From DATGFK01 sp040007395 (lineage in GTDB: Bacteria; Chloroflexota; Anaerolineae; Aggregatilineales; UBA2796): DNA of 27,446 nucleotides. The notes under the pieces were generated by a model, which worked only from the letters and a program-made list of their open reading frames with translations, searched no databases and was not told where the DNA came from. The DNA lies in contig JBDTVG010000252.1 in NCBI GenBank assembly GCA_040007395.1, forward strand, positions 1-27,446. The letters are read 5' to 3'. Positions within the stretch are counted from its first letter, which is position 1. Every line of letters begins with the position of its first letter. Positions 7,891 through 14,782 of this stretch are shown here, piece after piece. The translations under genes and the position numbers were made by a program.

Positions 7891-7919
7891 GTTACAGTAG
7901 ACTCCGAACGTGGTACAAT
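7891..7919 (+). promoter_or_regulatory. Candidate der promoter
   Basis: GTTACA (7891-7896, 4 of 6 to the -35 consensus), a 17-bp spacer and TACAAT (7914-7919, 5 of 6 to the -10). This gives a ~33-nt leader before the ATG at 7959. Confidence 0.5.
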
Positions 7920-7958
7920 GCCGCGACATTAATGTAAGTTGAAAGTCCTGAGATTGTC

Positions 7959-9338
7959 ATGCGTAAACCAATTGTAGCCCTCGTGGGACGGCCTAATGTC
8001 GGCAAGTCCACGTTATTTAACCGTCTGGTCGGTGAACGCAAATCCGTGACCTCTGAAATTCCCGGTACGACCCGTGATCGGGTGCTGGGTGGATCAGATT
8101 GGCGTGGTATTGCTTTTACGGTAGTCGATACGGGCGGTATCGAAGTCTATGAACCGAGCAATGCTCGTAATGTGTCGCCGCTGGCAGAAGGCAGTGCCGA
8201 CTTCGTGCCGCAGATTCGCGCTCAGGCGTTGATTGCCGTCGAAGAGGCCGATGTCGTTGTGATGCTGGTGGATGCTGAACAAGGTATCACTGCCGCCGAT
8301 GAGGAAGTCGCGGAGATTCTACGTAGAACCAGTAAGCCGATTATCATTGCGGCGAACAAGGCCGACAGCGAAAAACGCCGCGAAAATTCCGTCGAATTCT
8401 ATGCGTTGGGAGTTGGCGAGGAAGTCTTCCCGATTAGCGCCATTCATGGCACTGGCACTGGCGATCTGCTGGATGGGGTGATTGATGCGCTTAAGAATGC
8501 ACCGCCGGAAGACTTTGAGGAAGTAGACGAGAGCCTAAAAGTCGCCATCGTCGGGCGACCCAATGTCGGTAAGTCGAGTTTGCTCAATCGATTGTTGGGG
8601 CAGGAACGGGCGATTGTCAGCCCGATTGCAGGCACGACCCGTGATGCGATTGACACTCATTTGGTCTGGGAAGGCTTGCCGATCACGCTAATCGATACGG
8701 CAGGCATTCGGCGGCGGGGCAGTATCGAACCGGGGATCGAGCAGTTCAGCGTGATCCGCGCCTTCAAAGCACTCGAACGCGCCGATGTTGGCCTGCTGCT
8801 AATCGACGCTGTCGAAGGGGTTACGGCGCAAGATACGCATATCGCCGGGATGATTAAGGATGCAAACCGCAGTGTGGTGATTATCGTCAATAAGTGGGAC
8901 GCTATCGAAAAAGATAACGCCTCGCTGGACGAATTTACCGCTACGGTCAAGAGTCGGTTTGATTTTATTGCCTACTCACCGATCTTGTTTATCAGCGCGA
9001 TAACGGGTCAGCGAGTTCATACTGTGCTGCCGATGGCGGCGCGTGTTCAGGAAGAACGGCTAATCCGTATCCCGACCAGCGAACTGAATAAACTCATCCG
9101 TGACGCAATCCTCAAACATTCGCCACCGTCCAGCACAGGGCGCAAGCTCAAGATCTACTATGGTACTCAAGTGCGCGTTGATCCGCCGACATTTCTGTTT
9201 CATGTCAACGACCCCGAGTTGGTTCACTTTAGCTATGAACGCTATTTGGAAAACCAACTGCGCGAGAAGTATGGCTTCATTGGCACACCGATCCGCCTAA
9301 GTTTCCGCCCGCGCAGCCACAAGGAAAAAGAAAACTAG
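7959..9338 (+). CDS. der: Ribosome-assembly GTPase Der (EngA)
   Basis: An essential GTPase with two tandem G domains, needed for 50S ribosome maturation. G1 motifs GRPNVGKST (10-18) and GRPNVGKSS (199-207) are both intact, as are the DTGG/DTAG G3 motifs (57-60 and 246-249) and the NKAD (133-136) and NKWD (311-314) G4 motifs. The C-terminal ~110 residues form the KH-like domain that contacts rRNA. The length of 459 residues is typical. The first G domain has an extra ~20 residues after switch II (YEPSNARNVSPLAEGSADF), compared with the E. coli protein as I remember it. The next gene converges 26 bp downstream. Confidence 0.97.
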   Translation: MRKPIVALVGRPNVGKSTLFNRLVGERKSVTSEIPGTTRDRVLGGSDWRGIAFTVVDTGGIEVYEPSNARNVSPLAEGSADFVPQIRAQALIAVEEADVVVMLVDAEQGITAADEEVAEILRRTSKPIIIAANKADSEKRRENSVEFYALGVGEEVFPISAIHGTGTGDLLDGVIDALKNAPPEDFEEVDESLKVAIVGRPNVGKSSLLNRLLGQERAIVSPIAGTTRDAIDTHLVWEGLPITLIDTAGIRRRGSIEPGIEQFSVIRAFKALERADVGLLLIDAVEGVTAQDTHIAGMIKDANRSVVIIVNKWDAIEKDNASLDEFTATVKSRFDFIAYSPILFISAITGQRVHTVLPMAARVQEERLIRIPTSELNKLIRDAILKHSPPSSTGRKLKIYYGTQVRVDPPTFLFHVNDPELVHFSYERYLENQLREKYGFIGTPIRLSFRPRSHKEKEN

Positions 9339-9364
9339 CAGGAAGTCCAACAGGAAGACAGCCG

Positions 9365-10210
9365 CTAGCGCCCAGAAGCGCTTTGCAATTCCTTGTCGAT
9401 CATGCTGGCGAAAACACTATAGTCCTGTGCGCCAACTAGGATGTTGCCGTTGATGAAGAAGGTCGGCGTGCCGTTCACAGAGTAGCCCGCGCCTTCGTTA
9501 AAGTCGCTATCAACGATCTGTTTAAATTTCTGCGTATCGAAACATTTCGTAAACTGATCGACATTGCCAACTTTGACATCGCCTGCGTATTTAATCAGCG
9601 CTCCGCGTGACAGATCACTTTGGTTAGAGAATAACACATCGTGATATTCCCAGAATTTGTTCTGCTCTTTGGCGCACTCGGCAGCCAGCGCCGCAGGTTC
9701 CGAATCAGGATGCATCGGTGCGCCTAGCGGAAAGTGGCGATAGACAAAGTGGATTTTGTCGCCGTAGTTCTGTTTCAGCTTTGGATAGACTCGTTGAAAC
9801 CAAAGTTCACAGTATGGACACTGGAAATCGGAAAACTCCACCAGCGTTACTTTGGCATCGGCTGGCCCCCATGCGGGCATGGTATTGCTCACGTTGATCG
9901 TTTGCCGACCAATCGGTGTGGGCTGCACTTGCTGGACAGCCCCGTTACCACTGACCGCCATCCCCGCAATGGCGGTGCTAACGGCTTCACGGGCGGCACT
10001 TGAGGCTACCGCTTTGATGTCGTCGGCTCTGGTGGCGAAAACCACCCACGCAATGGCAAACCCAGCGACAAAAAAGAGGATTGCGGTCAGACCATAGTAG
10101 AGTGTTGCCTGACTGATCACAACGACATCGCCGGGACGATCTTCGTGAATTGGCTTTTCGGGAAGCCGGATCGATTCCGGCGTAGCATTTTCGGAGGTGG
10201 GATTATTCAT
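9365..10210 (-). CDS. Membrane-anchored DsbA-like thiol oxidoreductase
   Basis: A 281-residue protein with a cytosolic N-terminus of ~35 residues, one membrane helix (YYGLTAILFFVAGFAIAWVV, about 38-57), a Thr/Gln-rich stalk and a thioredoxin fold with a DsbA-type insertion. The active site is FSDFQCPYCELWF; the CPYC dipeptide and a cis-Pro in SVNGTPTFFINGN mark it as a disulfide catalyst of the DsbA/Thioredoxin_4 group. Two further cysteines (in AAECAKE and TKCFD) may form the structural disulfide seen in such proteins. It would act outside the cytoplasmic membrane. I prefer the ATG at 10210 over an upstream TTG at 10258, which lies in a palindrome. It is downstream of recA on the same strand but has its own promoter-like signal. 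Confidence 0.88.
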   Translation of the reverse strand: MNNPTSENATPESIRLPEKPIHEDRPGDVVVISQATLYYGLTAILFFVAGFAIAWVVFATRADDIKAVASSAAREAVSTAIAGMAVSGNGAVQQVQPTPIGRQTINVSNTMPAWGPADAKVTLVEFSDFQCPYCELWFQRVYPKLKQNYGDKIHFVYRHFPLGAPMHPDSEPAALAAECAKEQNKFWEYHDVLFSNQSDLSRGALIKYAGDVKVGNVDQFTKCFDTQKFKQIVDSDFNEGAGYSVNGTPTFFINGNILVGAQDYSVFASMIDKELQSASGR

Positions 10211-10229
10211 CACGCTCGGTATCCTGATA

Positions 10230-10258
10230 AAAATACGGTCTGTGAACTGTGTACTCAA
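10230..10258 (-). promoter_or_regulatory. Candidate promoter of the DsbA-like gene
   Basis: On the minus strand: TTGAGT (plus 10253-10258), a 17-bp spacer and TATTTT (plus 10230-10235), each 4 of 6 to consensus. The -35 lies within the 27-bp palindrome described separately, so regulation is possible. Confidence 0.4.
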
Positions 10259-10273
10259 TCCAATTGTACACAG
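10247..10273. repeat. 27-bp palindrome between recA and the DsbA-like gene
   Basis: Perfect 8-bp arms CTGTGTAC (10247-10254) and GTACACAG (10266-10273) around an 11-base centre. No T-run follows. It overlaps the candidate -35 of the DsbA-like gene, so an operator or an intercistronic hairpin are both possible. Confidence 0.55.
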
Positions 10274-10321
10274 CCCGCAGGCCGTATGCTATAAGCTCAC
10301 TGGAGCTAAGTTGCCTTGTAG

Positions 10322-11428
10322 CTATTCCTCAAGGGCACGGGTAGTCACTTCGCTTTCGCCTGCGCCGCCACCTGCAAAGGTCTGCGCGGGCAGTGCGTCG
10401 CTATTCTCGCGGATCGCCATTTCGATCTCGTAGGCGATAGCGGGATTTTCACGCAAGAACTGTTTGGCATTCTCACGACCCTGACCGAGCATCCCATCGT
10501 TGTAGCGGAAGAACGCCCCGCGCTTTTCAATGATGTTCATGGCTACACCCAATTCAAGGATGTCGCCTTCTTTGCTGATGCCTTCATTGTACATGATGTC
10601 GAACTCGGCCTGACGGAATGGCGCGGCGACCTTGTTCTTGGTGATCTTGACGCGAGTACGATTCCCGGTTACATCTTCGCCCTGCTTGATGGCCTGAATG
10701 CGGCGAATGTCGAGGCGCATCGTGGCGTAGAACTTGAGCGCCCGTCCACCCGTTGTTGTTTCCGGGTTGCCGAACATGATCCCGATCTTTTCGCGCAACT
10801 GATTGGTGAAGATCATGGCGGTGTCCGAGCTTTTAATCGCTCCGGTTAGCTTACGCAATGCCTGACTCATCAAACGGGCTTGCAGACCAACGTGGCTATC
10901 GCCCATCTCGCCTTCAATTTCAGCCCTCGGCACAAGCGCCGCTACACTGTCTAGAACGACCACATCGAGTGCGCCAGAGCGTACGAGCGACTCAGTAATT
11001 TCTAGCGCTTGTTCGGCGGTATCGGGCTGTGCGATATACAGGTTGTTCACATCTACACCGATCCGTTCAGCATAGATGGGGTCAAGGGCATGTTCCATAT
11101 CGATAAAGGCACAGATACCGCCGCGTGCCTGTGCCTCGGCAATGGTATGCAGGCACAATGTCGTCTTACCGGAACTTTCTGGCCCGTAAATTTCGGTTAC
11201 ACGCCCACGCGGAATACCACCTACACCGAGGGCAATATCGACGGCAAGTGAGCCGGTAGGAATAACGTTAACGTGCAAGTGATTAGCATCGCCCAAGCGG
11301 ACAATCGTACCGTCGCCAAAGCGTTTGGTGAGTTCTTGTAGAGTCTTTTCGAGCGCCTGCTCACGAGGTGTCTCCCGTGGTTCTTTAGCTTCTTTAGGCT
11401 CTTTGGGTTCCTTAGGTTCTCTTGCCAT
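10322..11428 (-). CDS. recA: Recombinase RecA
   Basis: A 368-residue DNA strand-exchange and SOS coprotease protein. The Walker A motif GPESSGKTT is at 82-90, Walker B is in VVVLDSVAAL, and the loop-2 region with FGNPETTTGGRALKFYA is intact. The C-terminal domain is present, ending in VTTRALEE without the long acidic tail seen in some orthologues. The N-terminus is odd: about 20 residues of repeated K-E-P units precede the usual start helix, shifting Walker A about 16 residues later than in E. coli. The ATG at 11428 has a GGAAAG upstream. A strong promoter with a LexA-type box over its start region precedes the gene, so SOS induction is expected. Confidence 0.97.
   Translation of the reverse strand: MAREPKEPKEPKEAKEPRETPREQALEKTLQELTKRFGDGTIVRLGDANHLHVNVIPTGSLAVDIALGVGGIPRGRVTEIYGPESSGKTTLCLHTIAEAQARGGICAFIDMEHALDPIYAERIGVDVNNLYIAQPDTAEQALEITESLVRSGALDVVVLDSVAALVPRAEIEGEMGDSHVGLQARLMSQALRKLTGAIKSSDTAMIFTNQLREKIGIMFGNPETTTGGRALKFYATMRLDIRRIQAIKQGEDVTGNRTRVKITKNKVAAPFRQAEFDIMYNEGISKEGDILELGVAMNIIEKRGAFFRYNDGMLGQGRENAKQFLRENPAIAYEIEMAIRENSDALPAQTFAGGGAGESEVTTRALEE
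11381..11425 (-). repeat. Nine-base repeat units encoding KEP repeats in RecA
   Basis: Within the first codons of recA, units close to AAGGAACCT/AAAGAAGCT recur head to tail and encode alternating Lys-Glu-Pro/Ala. Such imperfect 9-bp repeats can change copy number by slippage. Confidence 0.5.
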
Positions 11429-11470
11429 GGATCTTTCCAGCCATTCTTGTAAATTACAACAATCGAAGTA

Positions 11471-11482
11471 GAACTTGTGTTC
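11471..11482. promoter_or_regulatory. SOS (LexA) box of recA
   Basis: GAACTTGTGTTC is a perfect GAAC-N4-GTTC palindrome, the core of the Bacillus-type LexA box (CGAACRNRYGTTYC). It lies immediately downstream of the recA -10 element, 42 bp before the start codon, where bound LexA would block initiation. LexA itself is not in the window. Confidence 0.78.
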
Positions 11483-11485
11483 GAA

Positions 11486-11514
11486 AGAATACCGCTTTTA
11501 GCACGTAAAGTCAA
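11486..11514 (-). promoter_or_regulatory. recA promoter
   Basis: On the minus strand: TTGACT (plus 11509-11514, 5 of 6), a 17-bp spacer and TATTCT (plus 11486-11491, 4 of 6). The SOS box begins 4 bases further downstream. Confidence 0.72.
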
Positions 11515-11597
11515 GGGGATTCTGTTCCAAAGCGATGCCGATCTACCCCTCTACTTTAGCATAATTCCTCGGATTTTCTACACAACAATGAGGGGAA

Positions 11598-12152
11598 TTA
11601 CACTTTTATGACTCGGAACCAAAGATCCGTTCTCGCTCCAGACTCGAAAAGCTTGATTTTTTCGAGTGTAATATGAGCGAAATCAATATGTTCAAACAAG
11701 CGCAACCCACCACCCAACAAAACAGGCATGATACCGATATGGAGTTCATCGCAGAGCATGGCATTTATGCACTGTTGATTGATGCTTGCACCTATCAAGA
11801 TGACATTTTTATCGCCGGCGGCGGCTTTGGCTTGTGCCATAGCGCTCTCAATGCCATCTGTCACAAAGGTAACGGTCAGCGATTTGGTTTCTTTGGGCTT
11901 TTTCACTGGAATATCATGAGTAAGCACAAATATTGGTACTTGATATTCATAACTATCAGCGAATGAATCTGGATCGCCCATATTGTAGGAACGTTTGCCC
12001 ATTACTACCGCACCTGTTGTGCGAATTTCTTCTTGCAGCATCTCAGTATTTCGTAGTTCACCCAAGTCAGGATAAAGACGACTCACGTCACCATCAGGGT
12101 CACTCACAAAACCATCCAGTGAGAAGGTCATACCGCCAATTACTTTTCCCAT
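11598..12152 (-). CDS. Dihydrofolate reductase-like (RibD C-terminal) protein
   Basis: A 184-residue protein of the RibD_C/DHFR-like fold, NADPH-dependent reductases most of which have no known substrate. Typical marks: an opening strand and loop GKVIGGMTFSLDGFVSDPDG, VVMGKRSYN (the DHFR-like glycine-lysine turn), VPIFVLTHD, and the nucleotide-binding VILIGASINQQCI followed by ELHIGIMPVLLGGG. This is the stand-alone 'YyaP/YwjB' kind, not a riboflavin enzyme: the deaminase half is missing. The ATG at 12152 is chosen because GTGGAG lies 7 bases upstream; the earlier ATG at 12167 precedes that site. Codon use is more AT-rich than in its neighbours. Divergent from the PfkB-fold gene. Confidence 0.86.
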   Translation of the reverse strand: MGKVIGGMTFSLDGFVSDPDGDVSRLYPDLGELRNTEMLQEEIRTTGAVVMGKRSYNMGDPDSFADSYEYQVPIFVLTHDIPVKKPKETKSLTVTFVTDGIESAMAQAKAAAGDKNVILIGASINQQCINAMLCDELHIGIMPVLLGGGLRLFEHIDFAHITLEKIKLFESGARTDLWFRVIKV

Positions 12153-12249
12153 TTGATCACTCCACATTTCGAATATCTTACTAATTTAGCTCGTTTGTTC
12201 TATTTAGTCAATGAGTAATGCGCCAGTAAAATCGGGATAAAAGCCCTAG

Positions 12250-12277
12250 TTGCGCTGGAATTGTCGATAGGTATGAT
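12250..12277 (+). promoter_or_regulatory. Candidate promoter of the PfkB-fold gene
   Basis: TATGAT (12272-12277, 5 of 6 to the -10) lies only 9 bases before the ATG at 12287, with a weak TTGCGC at 12250-12255 (16-bp spacer). The start of transcription would be within about 3 bases of the ATG, and no Shine-Dalgarno is present, suggesting a leaderless mRNA. Confidence 0.4.
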
Positions 12278-12286
12278 CAAACCACT

Positions 12287-13156
12287 ATGCCCAACCTTTT
12301 AGCGATTACCCTTGATTTGCATATTGAAATTGCCTTGTCTGTGCCTGTCCTTACATCGGGTGCAGTTCATCGCGCCTCAGCAAATTCCAAACTGCCTGTT
12401 GGCGTAGGAATTAGCGTAGCACGTCTGATTCGGCAGCTAGGCCACCAAGCCGAGATCGGTAGTTTTGTGGGTGGCTTTAACGGACGTTTTGCCGTCTATC
12501 AGTTTGAGGCGGAATCGCTGCAAGGCCACTATGTGTGGTGCGAGGATGATACGCCTAGTCACATTCAAATCAAGGAACTAGATAGCCCGGACAAGCGTAC
12601 AACTGCATTGTCTGGGCAAGGAATACTGATCAGTGAGGAGCAGGTTGCACAGTTTGCCGATCTCATCCGTCAAAACCATGCGCGATTCGAGTGGGTATGC
12701 TTTTCTGGCGCGGCATCGCCCGAATTCCGCGCTGGGGCTTATACCCTGCTGATCGAAGCTGCACGACCCGCGAAAATCGCCGTATACAGTCACGGGGCAG
12801 CATTGGCTGAGTTCGCACGCCAATCGCCCGATCTGCTGTATTTGGATGCAGCAGAGGCAAGCAGTTTGTTAGATTACCGGATTGATTCCCCTGATACAGC
12901 GAAGCGTGGCTGTCTGGATTTGCATCGGCGGGGAATCGAGAGAGTTGTGATTGCGCTCAGTAACGGTGATATAGTCGGCTATGAGTGGGAAACCTGTCTG
13001 CATCTTCCGGCACCCCCCGTTAAGGCAATCAATCTCGATGCGACAAATAATGCTTACTTCGCTGGAATGCTTGCCGCATTGATGGATAATCAGCCCTTGT
13101 TTGTCGCACTGCGGCAAGGGGCGGCTGCAATGGGCAGGGTTCAGTTTTCGGGGTAG
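12287..13156 (+). CDS. PfkB-fold protein with lost kinase motifs
   Basis: A 289-residue protein with the ribokinase/PfkB architecture of the 1-phosphofructokinase/LacC branch. It opens LLAITLDLHIEIALSVPVLT in the place of 'TLNPALD', continues with VGVGISVARLIRQLGH in the place of 'GGKGxNVAR', and ends with the helix AYFAGMLAALMD that normally follows the catalytic GAGD. Here that last motif reads LDATNNAYFAG, so both the anion-hole glycines and the catalytic Asp (now Asn) are gone, and the early substrate-binding Asp is also replaced. The frame is intact and full length, so it is probably expressed. Sugar phosphorylation is unlikely; a sugar-binding or structural role is inference. Its stop lies 35 bp from the converging histidine kinase gene. 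Confidence 0.78.
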   Translation: MPNLLAITLDLHIEIALSVPVLTSGAVHRASANSKLPVGVGISVARLIRQLGHQAEIGSFVGGFNGRFAVYQFEAESLQGHYVWCEDDTPSHIQIKELDSPDKRTTALSGQGILISEEQVAQFADLIRQNHARFEWVCFSGAASPEFRAGAYTLLIEAARPAKIAVYSHGAALAEFARQSPDLLYLDAAEASSLLDYRIDSPDTAKRGCLDLHRRGIERVVIALSNGDIVGYEWETCLHLPAPPVKAINLDATNNAYFAGMLAALMDNQPLFVALRQGAAAMGRVQFSG

Positions 13157-13190
13157 AGGAACAGTCCGTTGGAGTCGTGAGCGCTATATA

Positions 13191-14753
13191 TTAGCTGCGT
13201 ACCGTGCTATCAAGGAGGGGCAGCCAGAAACCGAAGGTGCTGCCCACGCCTTCATTGCTCAGGAACCAGACCTGACCGCCGTGTCGTTCTACCACTTCTT
13301 TGACAAGGCTCAAGCCTACACCCGTACCTTCAATATGCTTGGTAGCGGGCATACTGGCGCGAAAGTTCGGCTGAAAGATATTCGGCTGCTGATCCTCTGG
13401 GACACCGTAGCCCGTATCCTTAATCGAAAAGTAGAAGCGATCTTCCTCGGTATACACATTGATTGTTAGCGATCCCTCATCCGGTGTGTACTTGATAGCA
13501 TTGCCGAATAGGTTGTTCATTGCCTCACGCAGTTGCACTGGGTCACCCTTAATCGGGTGTAGATTGCGCTGAAAATTCCTAATGATATGCTGCTGATGCT
13601 GTTGTGCAGAGGGTAACGAATCTTCAAGAACGGTCTGCACTAATTCGTAGGGATCAATTGGGACAGACACAATCGTATCTTCATCGGAGCCATGAGCGTC
13701 CAGCAGACTCGCGATCAGCGTTTCCATCCGCGTGATCGCTTTATAGATGCTTTCAATATAGGCCATGTCTGGGACATTGCCTTTGCCGACTTCGAACCAA
13801 ACTAGATCGATATAGCCAAGTAGCAAGCCCAGCGGTGTCTTGAGATCGTGCGAGGCCATCTTCAGCATGTGCGTCTTGAGACGGCTCAGGTCTTTGAGCG
13901 AACTGACATCGTAGAGCGCAATGGCATAGCCATCTGGGCTGGCGGCATCCTGACGCAGTGTCGCCAGATTCACCACGTAATCGCGCCGGGTACTGTCGTC
14001 ACTCAGTTCAAAGGTGGCTCTGCCATCGGTCAATTGGGCTTCCGAGATCATTTTGGTCAGGTGGGCAACGATGGGTGTGTCTGAGACCTCATCCAACCGC
14101 TGACCAATAGCCTCAGTCGCTGTTACCCCAAATAGTAAGGCCGCTGCCGGGTTCAGCAACCGGAGTCGCCACTTGTGATCAACCGCTAGCAGGCATTCCG
14201 AAATGCTGTCCAGCACAGCGCTCAGTTGGCGCTGGTGGAGCTGCACGCGCTCGAACAGTTGGGCGTTGCGCAGCGCGACAGCAGCCTGACTCGCTACAGC
14301 GTTTGTCAGGCGCAGATCGTCGGTGGAAAAGTGGTTTGGCTCAGGGTGCTCAAGGGTCATCACGCCGCGCACCTGACCTTCGACCACAAACGGCACACAA
14401 ATCGCGGAGCGCACACGTAGTGGGTCGTCAAGGACCAGCCAGCGTTTATCGAGTGCTGTATCCGCGATAATCACTGCCTGATTGTTGGCAATGACCCAAC
14501 CCGCCGCACCATCTTCTAAAATTTGATGTGAAACCAGCGTTTTCTTATGAGGGTCCATATCGCGGGCAGCAATAAAACGCTCCAAAGCGTCGCCTTGCTC
14601 GTTCAGCAAAAAACAACTGCCCTTTGACGCGCCGACTACTTCAATAGTTAATTTCAGGGTTTGCAATAAAACTTCGTCTAGATCAAGCGTAGCAATAAGT
14701 TGTGCAACATAAACGAGGACTTCAAGCTGGCGAGTTTCAGTCGAATTTGGCAT
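13191..14753 (-). CDS. Soluble GAF-PAS sensor histidine kinase
   Basis: A 520-residue HisKA-type kinase without membrane segments. Order: GAF (about 18-165), PAS (about 175-285, beginning LDSISECLLAVDHKWRLRLLN), HisKA dimerisation domain with H-box MASHDLKTPLG (phospho-acceptor H302), then HATPase_c with N-box NNLFGNAIKYTPDEG (413-427), G1 DTGYGVPED (446-454) and G2 GTGVGLSLV (476-484). All catalytic motifs are intact. It would autophosphorylate and pass the phosphate to a response regulator, none of which is in the window. It starts 29 bp after the stop of the transmembrane Ser/Thr kinase on the same strand, so the two are probably one operon and may feed the same pathway. The signal bound by GAF or PAS is unknown. 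Confidence 0.92.
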   Translation of the reverse strand: MPNSTETRQLEVLVYVAQLIATLDLDEVLLQTLKLTIEVVGASKGSCFLLNEQGDALERFIAARDMDPHKKTLVSHQILEDGAAGWVIANNQAVIIADTALDKRWLVLDDPLRVRSAICVPFVVEGQVRGVMTLEHPEPNHFSTDDLRLTNAVASQAAVALRNAQLFERVQLHQRQLSAVLDSISECLLAVDHKWRLRLLNPAAALLFGVTATEAIGQRLDEVSDTPIVAHLTKMISEAQLTDGRATFELSDDSTRRDYVVNLATLRQDAASPDGYAIALYDVSSLKDLSRLKTHMLKMASHDLKTPLGLLLGYIDLVWFEVGKGNVPDMAYIESIYKAITRMETLIASLLDAHGSDEDTIVSVPIDPYELVQTVLEDSLPSAQQHQQHIIRNFQRNLHPIKGDPVQLREAMNNLFGNAIKYTPDEGSLTINVYTEEDRFYFSIKDTGYGVPEDQQPNIFQPNFRASMPATKHIEGTGVGLSLVKEVVERHGGQVWFLSNEGVGSTFGFWLPLLDSTVRS

Positions 14754-14782
14754 AGCGGATGTTTAGCACCAGCGAACTGGTA

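Noticed and set aside
11561..11600. Possible terminator after the DHFR-like gene from AATTCC and GGAATT arms
   Set aside because: The arms are only about 6 bp with a loop over 20 bases and mismatches, too weak to call.
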